Shown here one piece after another: positions 17,027-25,406 of a DNA stretch of 36,356 nt (within the stretch, counting starts at the first letter, position 1; every line of letters begins with the position of its first letter). This stretch comes from a bacterium endosymbiont of Escarpia laminata (GTDB lineage Bacteria; Pseudomonadota; Gammaproteobacteria; Chromatiales; Chromatiaceae): NCBI GenBank assembly GCA_003660235.1, contig QGON01000043.1:1-36356 (forward strand). The letters run 5' to 3'. A program made the position numbers and the translations under genes. A model generated the notes under the pieces. The model was not told where the DNA came from and searched no databases. It worked only from the letters and a program-made list of their open reading frames with translations.

Positions 17027-18061
17027 CTAAATCGGGTTCAGGTCGTCGACGTACCAGTCCATCGCCTCTTCAAGACCGGGGCCGATCTTGTGGGTTGGCT
17101 CATATCCCAGCAGTGTTGCTGATTTGGAAATATCGGCAAGAGAGTGTCGAACATCACCGGCGCGGAAATCCCTGTAGGTTGGTGTTGCACCTTTGAGATG
17201 AGTGAAGCGTTTTTCCAGCAGATCCCGGATCTCATTGTACAATCCGTTCAATGTGGTGCGGTCGCCGACGGCAACGTTATAGACCTGATCGACCGCTTCA
17301 GGGTTTTCTGTGGTTGCGCCCAACAGATTGGCCTGTACGGCGTTGTCGATATAGCAGAAATCGCGGCTTGTTTCGCCATCGCCATTGATGAAGACATCTT
17401 CATTCTTGATCATGGCATCGACCCACTTGGGTATGACGGCTGCGTAGGCGCCGTTCGGATCCTGACGCTGTCCAAAGATGTTGAAGTAGCGCAGGCCGAT
17501 GGTCTTGAAACCGTAGCAGCGGGCAAACACGCTGGCATACTGTTCGTTGACGACTTTGGTGACCGCATAGGGAGAGAGCGGGTTGCCGATCTCGCCTTCA
17601 ACCTTCGGCAGACCTGGATGGTCGCCATAGGTGGAACTGGAGGCTGCGTAGACAAACCGTTTGACATTGGCATCACGGGCCGCCACCAGCATGTTCAGAT
17701 AGCCGGTGATGTTGTTCTCATTGGTGGTGATCGGATCGTCCAGGGAACGGGGTACCGAACCGAGGGCTGCCTGATGCAGCACGTAATCGACGCCATCGCA
17801 GGCTTTTTTGCAGTCATCCAGAGAGCGGATATCACCTTCGATGAAAGTGAAGTTGTTCCACTGAGTTTCCGAGACCTGTTCCTGCACCTTGTCGAAATTG
17901 TAGCGGTGCCCGGTACAGAAGTTATCCAGGCCGACAACGGACTGGTTGAGTTTCAACAGGGTTTCCAGCAGGTTAGAGCCGATGAAACCGGCAACACCCG
18001 TCACGAGCCAAGTGGACTGGTTGCTTTCCAGGTGCTGTTTGAGCTTATCGTAGCTATTCAT
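17027..18061 (-). CDS. UDP-N-acetylhexosamine 4-epimerase, TviC/WbpP-like
   Basis: The 344-residue protein has a short N-terminal extension, then the Rossmann motif TGVAGFIGS at 21-29. The catalytic Y165/K169 pair lies in [13 protein letters not shown]. The [14 protein letters not shown] block and [14 protein letters not shown] are characteristic of the WbpP/TviC epimerases acting on UDP-GlcNAc or UDP-GlcNAcA. It lies 29 bases downstream of the TviB/WbpO-like dehydrogenase; the pair would yield UDP-GalNAcA, as in Vi antigen and Pseudomonas O6 biosynthesis. The vertebrate-type GalE is a more distant alternative. Confidence 0.87.
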   Translation of the reverse strand: MNSYDKLKQHLESNQSTWLVTGVAGFIGSNLLETLLKLNQSVVGLDNFCTGHRYNFDKVQEQVSETQWNNFTFIEGDIRSLDDCKKACDGVDYVLHQAALGSVPRSLDDPITTNENNITGYLNMLVAARDANVKRFVYAASSSTYGDHPGLPKVEGEIGNPLSPYAVTKVVNEQYASVFARCYGFKTIGLRYFNIFGQRQDPNGAYAAVIPKWVDAMIKNEDVFINGDGETSRDFCYIDNAVQANLLGATTENPEAVDQVYNVAVGDRTTLNGLYNEIRDLLEKRFTHLKGATPTYRDFRAGDVRHSLADISKSATLLGYEPTHKIGPGLEEAMDWYVDDLNPI

Positions 18062-18090
18062 AAAGTCTGTATTCCAGGTCGTATTACTGC

Positions 18091-19365
18091 TTACAGACGA
18101 CCGTCGACATCATCCACAGGCAGAAGGTTCTTAACATCAAAGAGCACACCGTCAGGTTTGCACAGGGCGCGGATCTTTTTGCTGCCCATCTCGGCAAACT
18201 CTTTGTGTGACACGGCCAATATAACGGCATCATAGTGCCCTTCCTTTAGCGTATCGATGGTGCGAATGCCATATTCGTGTTCAGCATCGTCGGCATTGAC
18301 CCAAGGATCATAGACATCCACTGCGGTGCCGTAGTCCTGGAACTCGGCAACGATATCCACTACGCGGGTATTGCGAAGATCCGGACAGTTCTCCTTGAAG
18401 GTGAGGCCCAGAACCAGCGCTTTGCTGTTGGAGGCGGTGCCGCGTTTCATCATCATCTTGATGACGCAGTGGACCACATAGGCGCCCATGCCATCGTTGA
18501 GCCGACGACCGGCAAGGATGATCTCCGGCTGGTAGCCGATCGATTGCGCCTTGTGTGTCAGGTAGTAGGGGTCGACACCGATGCAGTGACCGCCAACCAG
18601 GCCGGGGCGGAAGGGGAGAAAGTTCCACTTGCTGCCAGCGGCCTCAAGTACCTCCAGGGTATCGATTCCGAGACGATTGAAGATCAGCGCCAGTTCGTTG
18701 ATCAGGGCGATATTGACATCGCGCTGGGTGTTTTCGATGACCTTTGCCGCCTCGGCAACCTTGATGCTGCTGGCCTTGTGGGTACCGGCAGTAATGATGG
18801 TGCGGTAGAGTTCATCGACGAAATCCGCCACTTCGGGCGTGGAGCCTGAGGTCACTTTCTTGATAGTGGGCAGGCGGTGTTCCTTGTCGCCGGGATTGAT
18901 GCGCTCAGGGCTGTAACCGACAAAGAAGTCCTTATTGAAAGTCAGGCCGGAGTCCGCTTCCATAATCGGTACGCAATCCTCTTCGGTGGCACCTGGATAG
19001 ACCGTGGATTCGAAGATGGCGATATCGCCGGGTTTGATCACCTTGCCCAGCGCATGGCTGGCGCCGATCAGGGGCGAAAGATCGGGCTGTTTATGCTCGT
19101 TGATCGGGGTGGGGACTGTGACAATAAAGACGTTGCACTCTTTGAGGTCATCCAGATTGCTGGTGTAGGTAAGGTGGGGCACCTTTACCAGTTCTTCGGG
19201 CTCCACTTCCAGAGAGCTGTCGCGGCCCTCTTTCAATTCCTGAACCCGTGCCTCGTTGATGTCGAGTCCAATGGTGGGAAATTTCTTTCCGAACTCCACT
19301 GCCAGTGGCAGCCCTACATAACCGAGGCCAAGCACGCCGATACGTGTCTTCCTGAGGTCGAACAT
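18091..19365 (-). CDS. UDP-N-acetylglucosamine 6-dehydrogenase, TviB/WbpO-like
   Basis: The 424-residue nucleotide-sugar dehydrogenase has an N-terminal Rossmann fold ([13 protein letters not shown]) and the conserved TVPTPIN segment. The catalytic Cys is C261 in [12 protein letters not shown]. Resemblance to TviB/WbpO ([30 protein letters not shown]) suggests oxidation of UDP-GlcNAc to UDP-GlcNAcA. It is the first gene of the three-gene operon, and the 187 bases upstream probably hold its promoter. Whether the polymer is capsule, O antigen or exopolysaccharide cannot be told because no glycosyltransferase or exporter is adjacent. Confidence 0.9.
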   Translation of the reverse strand: MFDLRKTRIGVLGLGYVGLPLAVEFGKKFPTIGLDINEARVQELKEGRDSSLEVEPEELVKVPHLTYTSNLDDLKECNVFIVTVPTPINEHKQPDLSPLIGASHALGKVIKPGDIAIFESTVYPGATEEDCVPIMEADSGLTFNKDFFVGYSPERINPGDKEHRLPTIKKVTSGSTPEVADFVDELYRTIITAGTHKASSIKVAEAAKVIENTQRDVNIALINELALIFNRLGIDTLEVLEAAGSKWNFLPFRPGLVGGHCIGVDPYYLTHKAQSIGYQPEIILAGRRLNDGMGAYVVHCVIKMMMKRGTASNSKALVLGLTFKENCPDLRNTRVVDIVAEFQDYGTAVDVYDPWVNADDAEHEYGIRTIDTLKEGHYDAVILAVSHKEFAEMGSKKIRALCKPDGVLFDVKNLLPVDDVDGRL

Positions 19366-19552
19366 GTTGAATCCCTATGATTTAAGCTGTTGAAAACAAA
19401 GAGTGATTTAGTGATTTTATTAGTGTGCCAAGCGCACAACAAAACAGCTGAATCATAGCGCGAGAAATCGGGAAACGCGAGTGTTTTGTCCGGGATTTTC
19501 AAAACGGTTAACAACTCCTTGCCTTCCTCACAAGTTTTGCTTCTTTGATCGG

Positions 19553-20356
19553 TCAGTCGGTGATTATTCCAGAGTGTCGCAGCTGCGAGAGTGTCTTAGC
19601 CTGCTCAAGCTCATCTGCATAGAGGACAACGACCCTGAAACGCTGTTCAGGCAGTTTGAACCAATCAAACCGCAGGTCGGGAAAACGCTTCTGCAGCGAT
19701 CTCACATAGGCCTCGACCCGGTAGGGGCGGTTGAATTCGATGAGCGCCCGTCTCTTTTCCGCTGAATAGGGCTGTTGCGATTCGGTGGATTCGCGGCGGT
19801 TGATATCCGTCACATAGGTGAGGTGACGATAGATATAGCGGCTGTACCACTCTGCGCCGTCTGGTATTTCCCCCCCCGTTTTGGATATCCGGCCGGGGCC
19901 ATAGTTGTAGGCAGCCAGTGCCCGGTGCAGGTCGTTGTCATATCGTGCCAGCAGTTCTTTGAGATATCGTGTGCCCGCATCCACATTACGGCAAGGGTTG
20001 TAGAGGTCTGCAACCCTGTTGATTCCGAGATGTTTCGCGGTGCCTGGCCATTGGATCTGCATTAGACCATGGGCATTTGCGTGGGAACGGGCCGCAGGAT
20101 CGAAATCGCTTTCACCCCGAGAGACCGCCAGCAGCAGGGTCAATGGCAGATCGTGAGTTGCTGCAGCCCGGCGGAAGCAGTGCAGATAGGGGAAGTGTTT
20201 GCTCGGCTCTGTGCTGTCTGCTGAAGACAGGTAGTTTTTCCAACTCTCTGAAAGGGTTGTTGTCCTGTTTTCCGCCGCGCTACTGGCGAGCTGGGAAAAG
20301 ATCATTCCAGCCAGCAGGCAGAGTAGGGGAATTTTTTTCCTGTTAATCCGGGTCAT
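19553..20356 (-). CDS. Secreted SLT-type lytic transglycosylase
   Basis: The 267-residue protein begins with a signal peptide (about residues 1-28, IPLLCLLAGMIFSQLASSAA). The SLT domain has catalytic E82 in SRGESDFDP, the GLMQIQ motif and ALAAYNYGPG. The family cleaves peptidoglycan between MurNAc and GlcNAc. The C-terminal 60 residues resemble a SPOR-like fold weakly (RFRVVVLYADELEQAKTLSQ). Start ATG 20356 places the signal peptide correctly and overlaps the preceding gene by 14 bases. As the last gene of the 19.5-25.3 kb operon it probably opens or remodels peptidoglycan for that complex. Confidence 0.87.
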   Translation of the reverse strand: MTRINRKKIPLLCLLAGMIFSQLASSAAENRTTTLSESWKNYLSSADSTEPSKHFPYLHCFRRAAATHDLPLTLLLAVSRGESDFDPAARSHANAHGLMQIQWPGTAKHLGINRVADLYNPCRNVDAGTRYLKELLARYDNDLHRALAAYNYGPGRISKTGGEIPDGAEWYSRYIYRHLTYVTDINRRESTESQQPYSAEKRRALIEFNRPYRVEAYVRSLQKRFPDLRFDWFKLPEQRFRVVVLYADELEQAKTLSQLRHSGIITD

Positions 20357-20861
20357 GGGGTGCCTGCTCAATTTTGAGGCCGCTGGCGGCAGCAATTTGT
20401 GTGAGGGCGATGGATCGGTCTGCTTCGCCCCAGTGCGCAAAAACAACCTGATATCTGCCCGGTTCTTCCTGTTGGACACGCATTTGGCGCCCCGTCAGAT
20501 GTTCAATACGAGTGGCAAATCCGCTGGCGGAGCGTTCACTGCGGAATGGACTCCAGAACGGCTGCCATTGTTGTTCGATTGCCTGAAGTTCGATATTGGA
20601 TATGGGTGGCTCTTCAGTCGTGGGTTGGTCGACCGGGATTGGCGTATCTTTCAATAGGCGGTCGTCTACCGTTGAGGTGGTGTGTGATACCTCGACCGAT
20701 TGGTTGGGTGTTGCTGGAACACTTTGTGATGGCATTTGCGTGGGTTGGGGACTACTGGAGACCCGCTGAATCGGTCTCGGATTGAAAACCATGCCCAAGA
20801 GGAGAACAGCCACCCCGAAACCTGCAATAAGTCCAATGAGTCTTACCATGATAGCCCTCAT
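20343..20861 (-). CDS. Membrane-anchored protein with possible SPOR-like C-terminal domain
   Basis: This 172-residue protein has one N-terminal membrane segment (LIGLIAGFGVAVLLLGMVF). A Ser/Pro/Gln-rich linker of about 70 residues follows, then a globular end of about 65 residues (FATRIEHLTGRQMRVQQEEP onward). The size, topology and the YQVVFAHWGEADRSIALTQI segment recall a SPOR domain, which binds denuded peptidoglycan, but the match is by eye and weak. It lies between the large lipoprotein gene (2-base gap) and the transglycosylase gene (14-base overlap). ATG 20849 (MVRLIGL) is an alternative start. Confidence 0.6.
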   Translation of the reverse strand: MRAIMVRLIGLIAGFGVAVLLLGMVFNPRPIQRVSSSPQPTQMPSQSVPATPNQSVEVSHTTSTVDDRLLKDTPIPVDQPTTEEPPISNIELQAIEQQWQPFWSPFRSERSASGFATRIEHLTGRQMRVQQEEPGRYQVVFAHWGEADRSIALTQIAAASGLKIEQAPHDPD

Positions 20862-20863
20862 TA

Positions 20864-22390
20864 CTAATAAATATTAATCAATGATTTACGAGTATTAGTT
20901 AATGTAATATCTCTAGATGTCCATGCCACATTTGAAGCGTGTTCCAACATCAATTGATCAAGTTTCTGCAACCAACCCATCAGCTCTTCAGCGTTGAGTT
21001 GTGGATCTTCGTAACCGTGGCAACTCTCCGGCAGGAGGGCGAGATGGGCGGCGACTACCCCTGCGCTGCGATCGTCATTGGTGATTATCGCGTAGTAGGT
21101 CTCCCGTTCGGATTGATCATCACTATGCAGCACGCCCTCCACGCCTCGCCGATGTCGTGAAGGTAGACGCAGGGTCTTTCCATTGGAATTCCGGGAAGAC
21201 CTCACTCCGAGATGCCGGCACTCTGATGGGGCGAGACGAAACAGTGCGCCGTCGCCACGCTTTTTGAAGAAGAACCCCCGGCTCTCTGCAGGCGCTGCTA
21301 TCTCCAGGGCAAAGCACCCCTGCTTGGGAATGACTGCCTGCCCATTGAGTACGCGCTCTCCGGAGCGCCAGGGATGGCGTGTGCCGCAAAGCGAGAGTTT
21401 TCTCGGTGTGATGATCTGTAGGACACCGGCGCTTTTTGCCACTCTCACCGGCCTCTCTTTTTGGGCAGGGACGACCCCGGTGGTAGTGGCCTGTTCAGGA
21501 TCAGATAGAAGATAGGTGCTGACACTGATATCCGGCAATGCCGAAGCAGCCTCGGCAGGTCGGACCAGAATCCAGAACTGTTGCAGATTTCCTGAGATCC
21601 GGTGAGTTTTTCCTTTTATTGTCAGATCGGCATCAGCCTGATTGTTTTCAATATGAACATCGCCAAAACGGGCGAGATAGTGGGTAAGCAGTTCCATGGT
21701 TGTACGGGCCTGTGCTTCATCACTCTCATAAGGCTGAATATGAAGTTTTGGGTTTTGCACAGGCAACTGTTTAAGACGGCAGTAGAGGTCATCAGCCAGT
21801 TGTCTGGCCATAAGATCCGGCTGGCCTTGAACGAAAGGCAGCATTCGCAGACCCCGCAGTGACTCATCCAGATGCACAGTGTGCAGCAGTTCCTCCTGCT
21901 GACGGGAAGCCTCTCCCTGCCACTGTCGGCTGAACCCTGAGACCCAACTGTTCTGCTGCAGATCTAATGCCCTGAGGGTCAGATTCAACTGCCGGCTGCT
22001 GTCGAGTCTGAGATCCAGGCCGATGAAATAGTGGATCGGCTGTTCACCATCGCAAGGTTTAGTGGGCCTATCCCGATGACTCCAGTGCTTGTCCCGTTGC
22101 TGTCTGGCCAGATGAATACCCGGAGTCGCCAGTAGTTCGGCGTTGATTTTATCGCGAATGTCCCGTGTCAGCTGATCCATTTTTGGTTGAATCGCACCGT
22201 CGTTTAGTCTGCCCAGCAATATGGATTCTCCCTGGAAACGGGGATGCTGGCTGAGTTGTGTTTTGAGATAAGGGATAAGATCCTGCTCGACCCACTGGTC
22301 AAGCGTGGATTGTGATGCGGGTCTGGTCTGTTGGGAGACACAACCACTCAGGCCTATCAGAAGCAGAGTAAGACAGATTGATCTAAACAT
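20864..22390 (-). CDS. Large outer-membrane lipoprotein of unknown family
   Basis: The 508-residue product starts with a lipoprotein signal peptide ending in the lipobox LSGC, so the mature protein should be lipid-anchored at Cys17. No Asp follows the Cys (it reads CVSQQ), which favours outer-membrane sorting. The first 120 residues contain an alpha/beta segment (ESILLGRLNDGAIQ, DIRDKINAELLATPGI) reminiscent of FlgO/CsgG-like or LpoB-like lipoproteins. The rest is not recognised. Start 22390 overlaps the preceding gene by 8 bases. It would supply the outer-membrane end of the channel complex encoded by this operon. Confidence 0.7.
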   Translation of the reverse strand: MFRSICLTLLLIGLSGCVSQQTRPASQSTLDQWVEQDLIPYLKTQLSQHPRFQGESILLGRLNDGAIQPKMDQLTRDIRDKINAELLATPGIHLARQQRDKHWSHRDRPTKPCDGEQPIHYFIGLDLRLDSSRQLNLTLRALDLQQNSWVSGFSRQWQGEASRQQEELLHTVHLDESLRGLRMLPFVQGQPDLMARQLADDLYCRLKQLPVQNPKLHIQPYESDEAQARTTMELLTHYLARFGDVHIENNQADADLTIKGKTHRISGNLQQFWILVRPAEAASALPDISVSTYLLSDPEQATTTGVVPAQKERPVRVAKSAGVLQIITPRKLSLCGTRHPWRSGERVLNGQAVIPKQGCFALEIAAPAESRGFFFKKRGDGALFRLAPSECRHLGVRSSRNSNGKTLRLPSRHRRGVEGVLHSDDQSERETYYAIITNDDRSAGVVAAHLALLPESCHGYEDPQLNAEELMGWLQKLDQLMLEHASNVAWTSRDITLTNTRKSLINIY

Positions 22391-23228
22391 TCCCCTGTCT
22401 CCTTTCCAGTTTGACATGGCCCAGGGCATCGATAATGAGTAGACCGCCACTGGATTCCTGCATCAATCGTTGAATTTTTTCCTGCAGCGGATGGGGTAGT
22501 TCCACGCCCCAGACGACCGGTGTGCCCGATGTCGTGACGGGCAGTTGTCGATAGGCCTGTAGAACATCACCGGGGACTGTTTCATGCGTCATTTCATGGT
22601 AACGCTGGGGAGAGGGTGTTACATGAAATACCGTTTTTCCATTGGTAACAATAAGTTTCCAGGTTGTCTCAGAGCCTAGCGCATAGAGTTGAATCCTCTT
22701 GTTTTGAACCAGGTATTTCAAAGCCTGATCTGAAGAGAATCTGAGTTCAAATCCTGGTTCTTCATCTTTAGCGGCGTGTGTCTCCTGCGCCTCGATAGGA
22801 GTGACGGTTTGAGGTTTTTTCTTTAACTGTTGATCCAGGGCGGACAGATCTTTCTGACGCTGTTTGATCATCAGATTCAACGCAGAGAGTTGTCGCTGTT
22901 TCTGTTGAGACTGTGTCGTCAGCACTTTCTGTTCGTCAGTAATCCTGCGATGTTTTTGCTGCTGTTGCTTGAGATCTGCATGGAGTTGCTCCAGAGAGGC
23001 GATGAGGGCCTCCTGTTCCTGTTTCAATCGGCTGTTGTCGGCTTTCTCTTCAACGACTTTGGGTCCTTCCGAAGCGGCCTGCGGCAGTGACTGTACCAAG
23101 GCAAAGATCGCCATCAGACAAAAGCCGAGAATTGCCATAAAGCGCATCACATCGGTCTGCAGTTCATCTGCGCCACCAGATCCTGCATGGGGATCAGCGC
23201 TGTAAATTTGTGAGTGCCAGAGGTTCAT
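22383..23228 (-). CDS. TolR/ExbD-like inner-membrane coiled-coil protein
   Basis: The 281-residue protein has a short cytoplasmic N terminus, then a single membrane segment at about residues 27-48. Just before it is Asp26 (in DELQTDVMRFMAILGF), placed like the proton-carrying Asp of ExbD, TolR and MotB. A long Gln/Lys-rich coiled coil (about 60-140) and a periplasmic domain of about 110 residues follow. There is no OmpA-like domain as in MotB. ATG 23228 gives this topology and has GAGA upstream; it overlaps the channel gene by 35 bases. With the adjacent MotA/ExbB-like protein it should form a proton-driven channel pair. Confidence 0.75.
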   Translation of the reverse strand: MNLWHSQIYSADPHAGSGGADELQTDVMRFMAILGFCLMAIFALVQSLPQAASEGPKVVEEKADNSRLKQEQEALIASLEQLHADLKQQQQKHRRITDEQKVLTTQSQQKQRQLSALNLMIKQRQKDLSALDQQLKKKPQTVTPIEAQETHAAKDEEPGFELRFSSDQALKYLVQNKRIQLYALGSETTWKLIVTNGKTVFHVTPSPQRYHEMTHETVPGDVLQAYRQLPVTTSGTPVVWGVELPHPLQEKIQRLMQESSGGLLIIDALGHVKLERRQGNV

Positions 23229-23871
23229 CCCGATTCTCTTGGTGGTGATTGATTTGTTGCAGGTGGCTGTCGATGCGATCCAATGAGGATTGTACTGCCG
23301 TGTTGTGCTGCTCGGCCAGACGGCTATAGTAGCGTTGTAGCTCACCACCAACGGCAACTGCCTTGATGACACGCATCAGATAGCCGCCAATGCCGCCGAA
23401 TATGGTGGTGGAGAGAGCGAGCAGGATCCCTCCATCGACCAATCGTTGCAGAATGACGAAGGCGCCAAGTCGCGCAGCGCTCTCAGGATCGCCGAGCGCG
23501 AAGAGTAGGGCGCTGCGCATTCCTATGGCGGTCCAGATCACGCCAATGCCGAAAAAGAGTCCAATCCAGATGTCGGTCAGGTGTGCCGCCTGGACGATCT
23601 TGTCGATGGATTGTTCCGCGGCGATGCGTTGCCGCAGGGTGCGCAGACTTAGCAGAAACAGCAGCATTACGAGGGTGAAGGGCCAGATGGCCATGCCCAT
23701 ATTGCGGCTGCTCCAACTAAACAGGTTTTGCAAACCTTCCAGAGATTCAGCTGAGATTGTCACCAGGTTCTGGGTCGACAGCAGCCACAATAGCAGGCCG
23801 CCAAGACTCAGGGTGATAGACATACTCAGCAGAAATCCCTTCAGAAAGCGATTGAAATACCCCCTTTTCAT
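23194..23871 (-). CDS. MotA/TolQ/ExbB-like proton channel protein
   Basis: The 225-residue protein has four predicted membrane segments (about 11-31, 57-77, 100-122, 145-168). Segment 3 reads GIGVIWTAIGMRSAL, like the LGLLGTVxGM segment of ExbB/TolQ. Segment 4 reads ALSTTIFGGIGGYL, matching the ALxTTxxG signature with the paired threonines that line the channel. The C terminus is a cytoplasmic coiled coil. Such subunits form pentamers around a pair of TolR/ExbD/MotB-type subunits, here encoded by the next gene. ATG 23871 was chosen over 23928 because the extra 19 residues look non-coding. Confidence 0.78.
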   Translation of the reverse strand: MKRGYFNRFLKGFLLSMSITLSLGGLLLWLLSTQNLVTISAESLEGLQNLFSWSSRNMGMAIWPFTLVMLLFLLSLRTLRQRIAAEQSIDKIVQAAHLTDIWIGLFFGIGVIWTAIGMRSALLFALGDPESAARLGAFVILQRLVDGGILLALSTTIFGGIGGYLMRVIKAVAVGGELQRYYSRLAEQHNTAVQSSLDRIDSHLQQINHHQENRDEPLALTNLQR

Positions 23872-23887
23872 CGCTTCACTTCCCGCG

Positions 23888-24433
23888 CTAATTGGCGCCA
23901 CAGGCGGTGCAAGTGGCTTCCAGCACAAGTTCCGTCTCTTTCAACAGCCGGTCCGCGCGCTGATAACTGCTGGTGTCCCGGCTGATTTTTACCAGGCCGC
24001 GCTCTTTGTCGAGTAGCTCCCGTTCCATGTTTGCCAGCACCTCCTGCTGTTTCGGACAGGTCAGGCTGCAGTTGTTGTAGTCCCCCATCAGAGAGACATA
24101 TTTGACATTGAAATAGCGGTTGTAGATCGATTTTGCCTGCTGCTTGCTCAACAGACCGGCCTGATTTGACCAGAGCAGAAATTCGCTGAACTTCTCTTTG
24201 TTTGCAGGTTTTGGATCGCTCTCGGCAATATTCATCAGACGCTCAAGGTAGGCATCGAACTGGAAGCTGCAAACATCACTCAAATCACTCTTCGACTGGC
24301 TCACGGCGACATCCAGATCGTAACCCTGTGGCGGGATGCAGGCGTTGGCCTTGACCGGTTGGGTGTCGCAACCTGCAGTGAATGAAACGGTGGCAAAAAG
24401 TGCCGCTGAGATAAGTGCTTTTGTGCTATTCAT
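23888..24433 (-). CDS. Cysteine-containing lipoprotein, unknown
   Basis: The 181-residue product has a lipoprotein signal peptide with lipobox FTAGC. The mature part is helical and charged and carries cysteines in CSFQF, CSLTC and a C-terminal CTACGAN, which could form disulfides in the periplasm. GGGAG lies 9 bases before the ATG. It is the second gene of the operon, 17 bases before the MotA/ExbB-like gene. I do not recognise the family. Confidence 0.65.
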   Translation of the reverse strand: MNSTKALISAALFATVSFTAGCDTQPVKANACIPPQGYDLDVAVSQSKSDLSDVCSFQFDAYLERLMNIAESDPKPANKEKFSEFLLWSNQAGLLSKQQAKSIYNRYFNVKYVSLMGDYNNCSLTCPKQQEVLANMERELLDKERGLVKISRDTSSYQRADRLLKETELVLEATCTACGAN

Positions 24434-24445
24434 AATGTTTCTCCC

Positions 24446-25291
24446 TTAGAGGCTGAGTGGACTCTGGTACGCGGTGCTGTCAGCAGTGGTTGGAGGCGCC
24501 GCAATGGGCATTTCACTCTCCGGATCACCGAACAGTATGGCCTTGACTCCGCTCACAACCTCCTGCATTTCAGGGGTGATGACCCCAAAGGATTGATTGA
24601 GCTGACCCATGAGGGTGGCCCGGCTGATCTCCTGGCGGGTACGGGCGATAAGATCAGCGGTCTCTTCCATGTCCAGGTAGATGTCGGAGGCGATGACCGC
24701 CATGGATGAACCTTGTGACGATGAGCTGTTGGAAACCAGTTTGTAGTATTGGCTGAAGCGGTCGCTGAGTCGCATGCCGGAACGCCCGCGCAGGCTGGGC
24801 CGGGTCTGCGCTGCCTGCTTGCCGGACTGCCCGCCGAGCAGGTTCTCCTGCAGGGTCCAGGGTGTCATGCCATTCCCCAACTCCTTGCGAAGACGTTTCG
24901 CGAGACTCTTGCGGGTCGTCTCCACCGCCTGTTCCATAGTGGGCAGGTTGCTCTCCATGATGTTCAGCATTTCGAGATAGGTTGCCCCGAGTTGCTTGTT
25001 CAACTGGGCACAGCCGGGATCGTCATCCGCCTCTTCGCATTTACTGTCGATGATCAGTTGCTGCTGTTGATCCAGACGGGATATCACCTCCTGCAGCCCG
25101 CTCTCCATCTCCTTGGCAACGCTGCCGGTGTGGCGAATGTCCTCGAGTACCGTGGTGGGGAAGAGCTTGAGGGTAGGGGTGTTGGCCGCCTGGGTCGGGA
25201 TGGCGAACAGCAACATCCAGGCAATAACTAGTGCCGAAAATAGCTGCAAGCCGGTTGAATCTGATAGGTTGAATTTGCTTGGGGTGCTCAT
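24446..25291 (-). CDS. Secreted helical protein, unknown
   Basis: The 281-residue product has an N-terminal signal sequence ending in a plausible signal-peptidase site (IPTQAAN) at about residue 35. The mature protein is largely helical and Gln-rich (QEVISRLDQQQQLIIDSKCE). It contains one Cys pair (CEEADDDPGC), a Ser-rich loop and a low-complexity C terminus. GGAGG 9 bases upstream of the ATG is a strong ribosome binding site, marking it as first gene of the seven-gene operon. I recognise no family. Confidence 0.65.
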   Translation of the reverse strand: MSTPSKFNLSDSTGLQLFSALVIAWMLLFAIPTQAANTPTLKLFPTTVLEDIRHTGSVAKEMESGLQEVISRLDQQQQLIIDSKCEEADDDPGCAQLNKQLGATYLEMLNIMESNLPTMEQAVETTRKSLAKRLRKELGNGMTPWTLQENLLGGQSGKQAAQTRPSLRGRSGMRLSDRFSQYYKLVSNSSSSQGSSMAVIASDIYLDMEETADLIARTRQEISRATLMGQLNQSFGVITPEMQEVVSGVKAILFGDPESEMPIAAPPTTADSTAYQSPLSL

Positions 25292-25389
25292 GGTTTTATC
25301 CCTCCTGATTGAGCGGTGACCCTTGTCATCCTCGAATGGCGATTTAGGATCTCTGTTGGAGATTGTGGAGGTTGTTAACTGAACGGAGC

Positions 25390-25404
25390 CTGAACGGTGT
25401 TCAG
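25390..25404. promoter_or_regulatory. Small inverted repeat in the divergent promoter region
   Basis: CTGAACGGTGTTCAG has 6-base arms around 3 bases and lies between the envelope operon and the radical SAM gene. It could be an operator, but nothing else supports that. Confidence 0.25.
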
Positions 25405-25406
25405 AA

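Noticed and set aside
17144-18235. Long plus-strand open frame (363 codons) opposite the TviC-like epimerase gene
   Set aside because: It is antisense to well-supported epimerase and dehydrogenase genes and encodes nothing recognisable; it results from codon bias.
15988-19365. Vi capsule locus
   Set aside because: Only precursor enzymes are present; no polymerase, transferase or exporter genes are adjacent.
22383-23871. Flagellar stator MotA/MotB
   Set aside because: The partner lacks an OmpA-like peptidoglycan-binding domain and the channel protein lacks the large cytoplasmic loop of MotA, despite the flagellar genes nearby.
19553-25291. Zorya antiphage system
   Set aside because: A MotA/MotB-like pair is present, but there are no ZorC, ZorD or ZorE-like genes, and the neighbours are lipoproteins and a transglycosylase.
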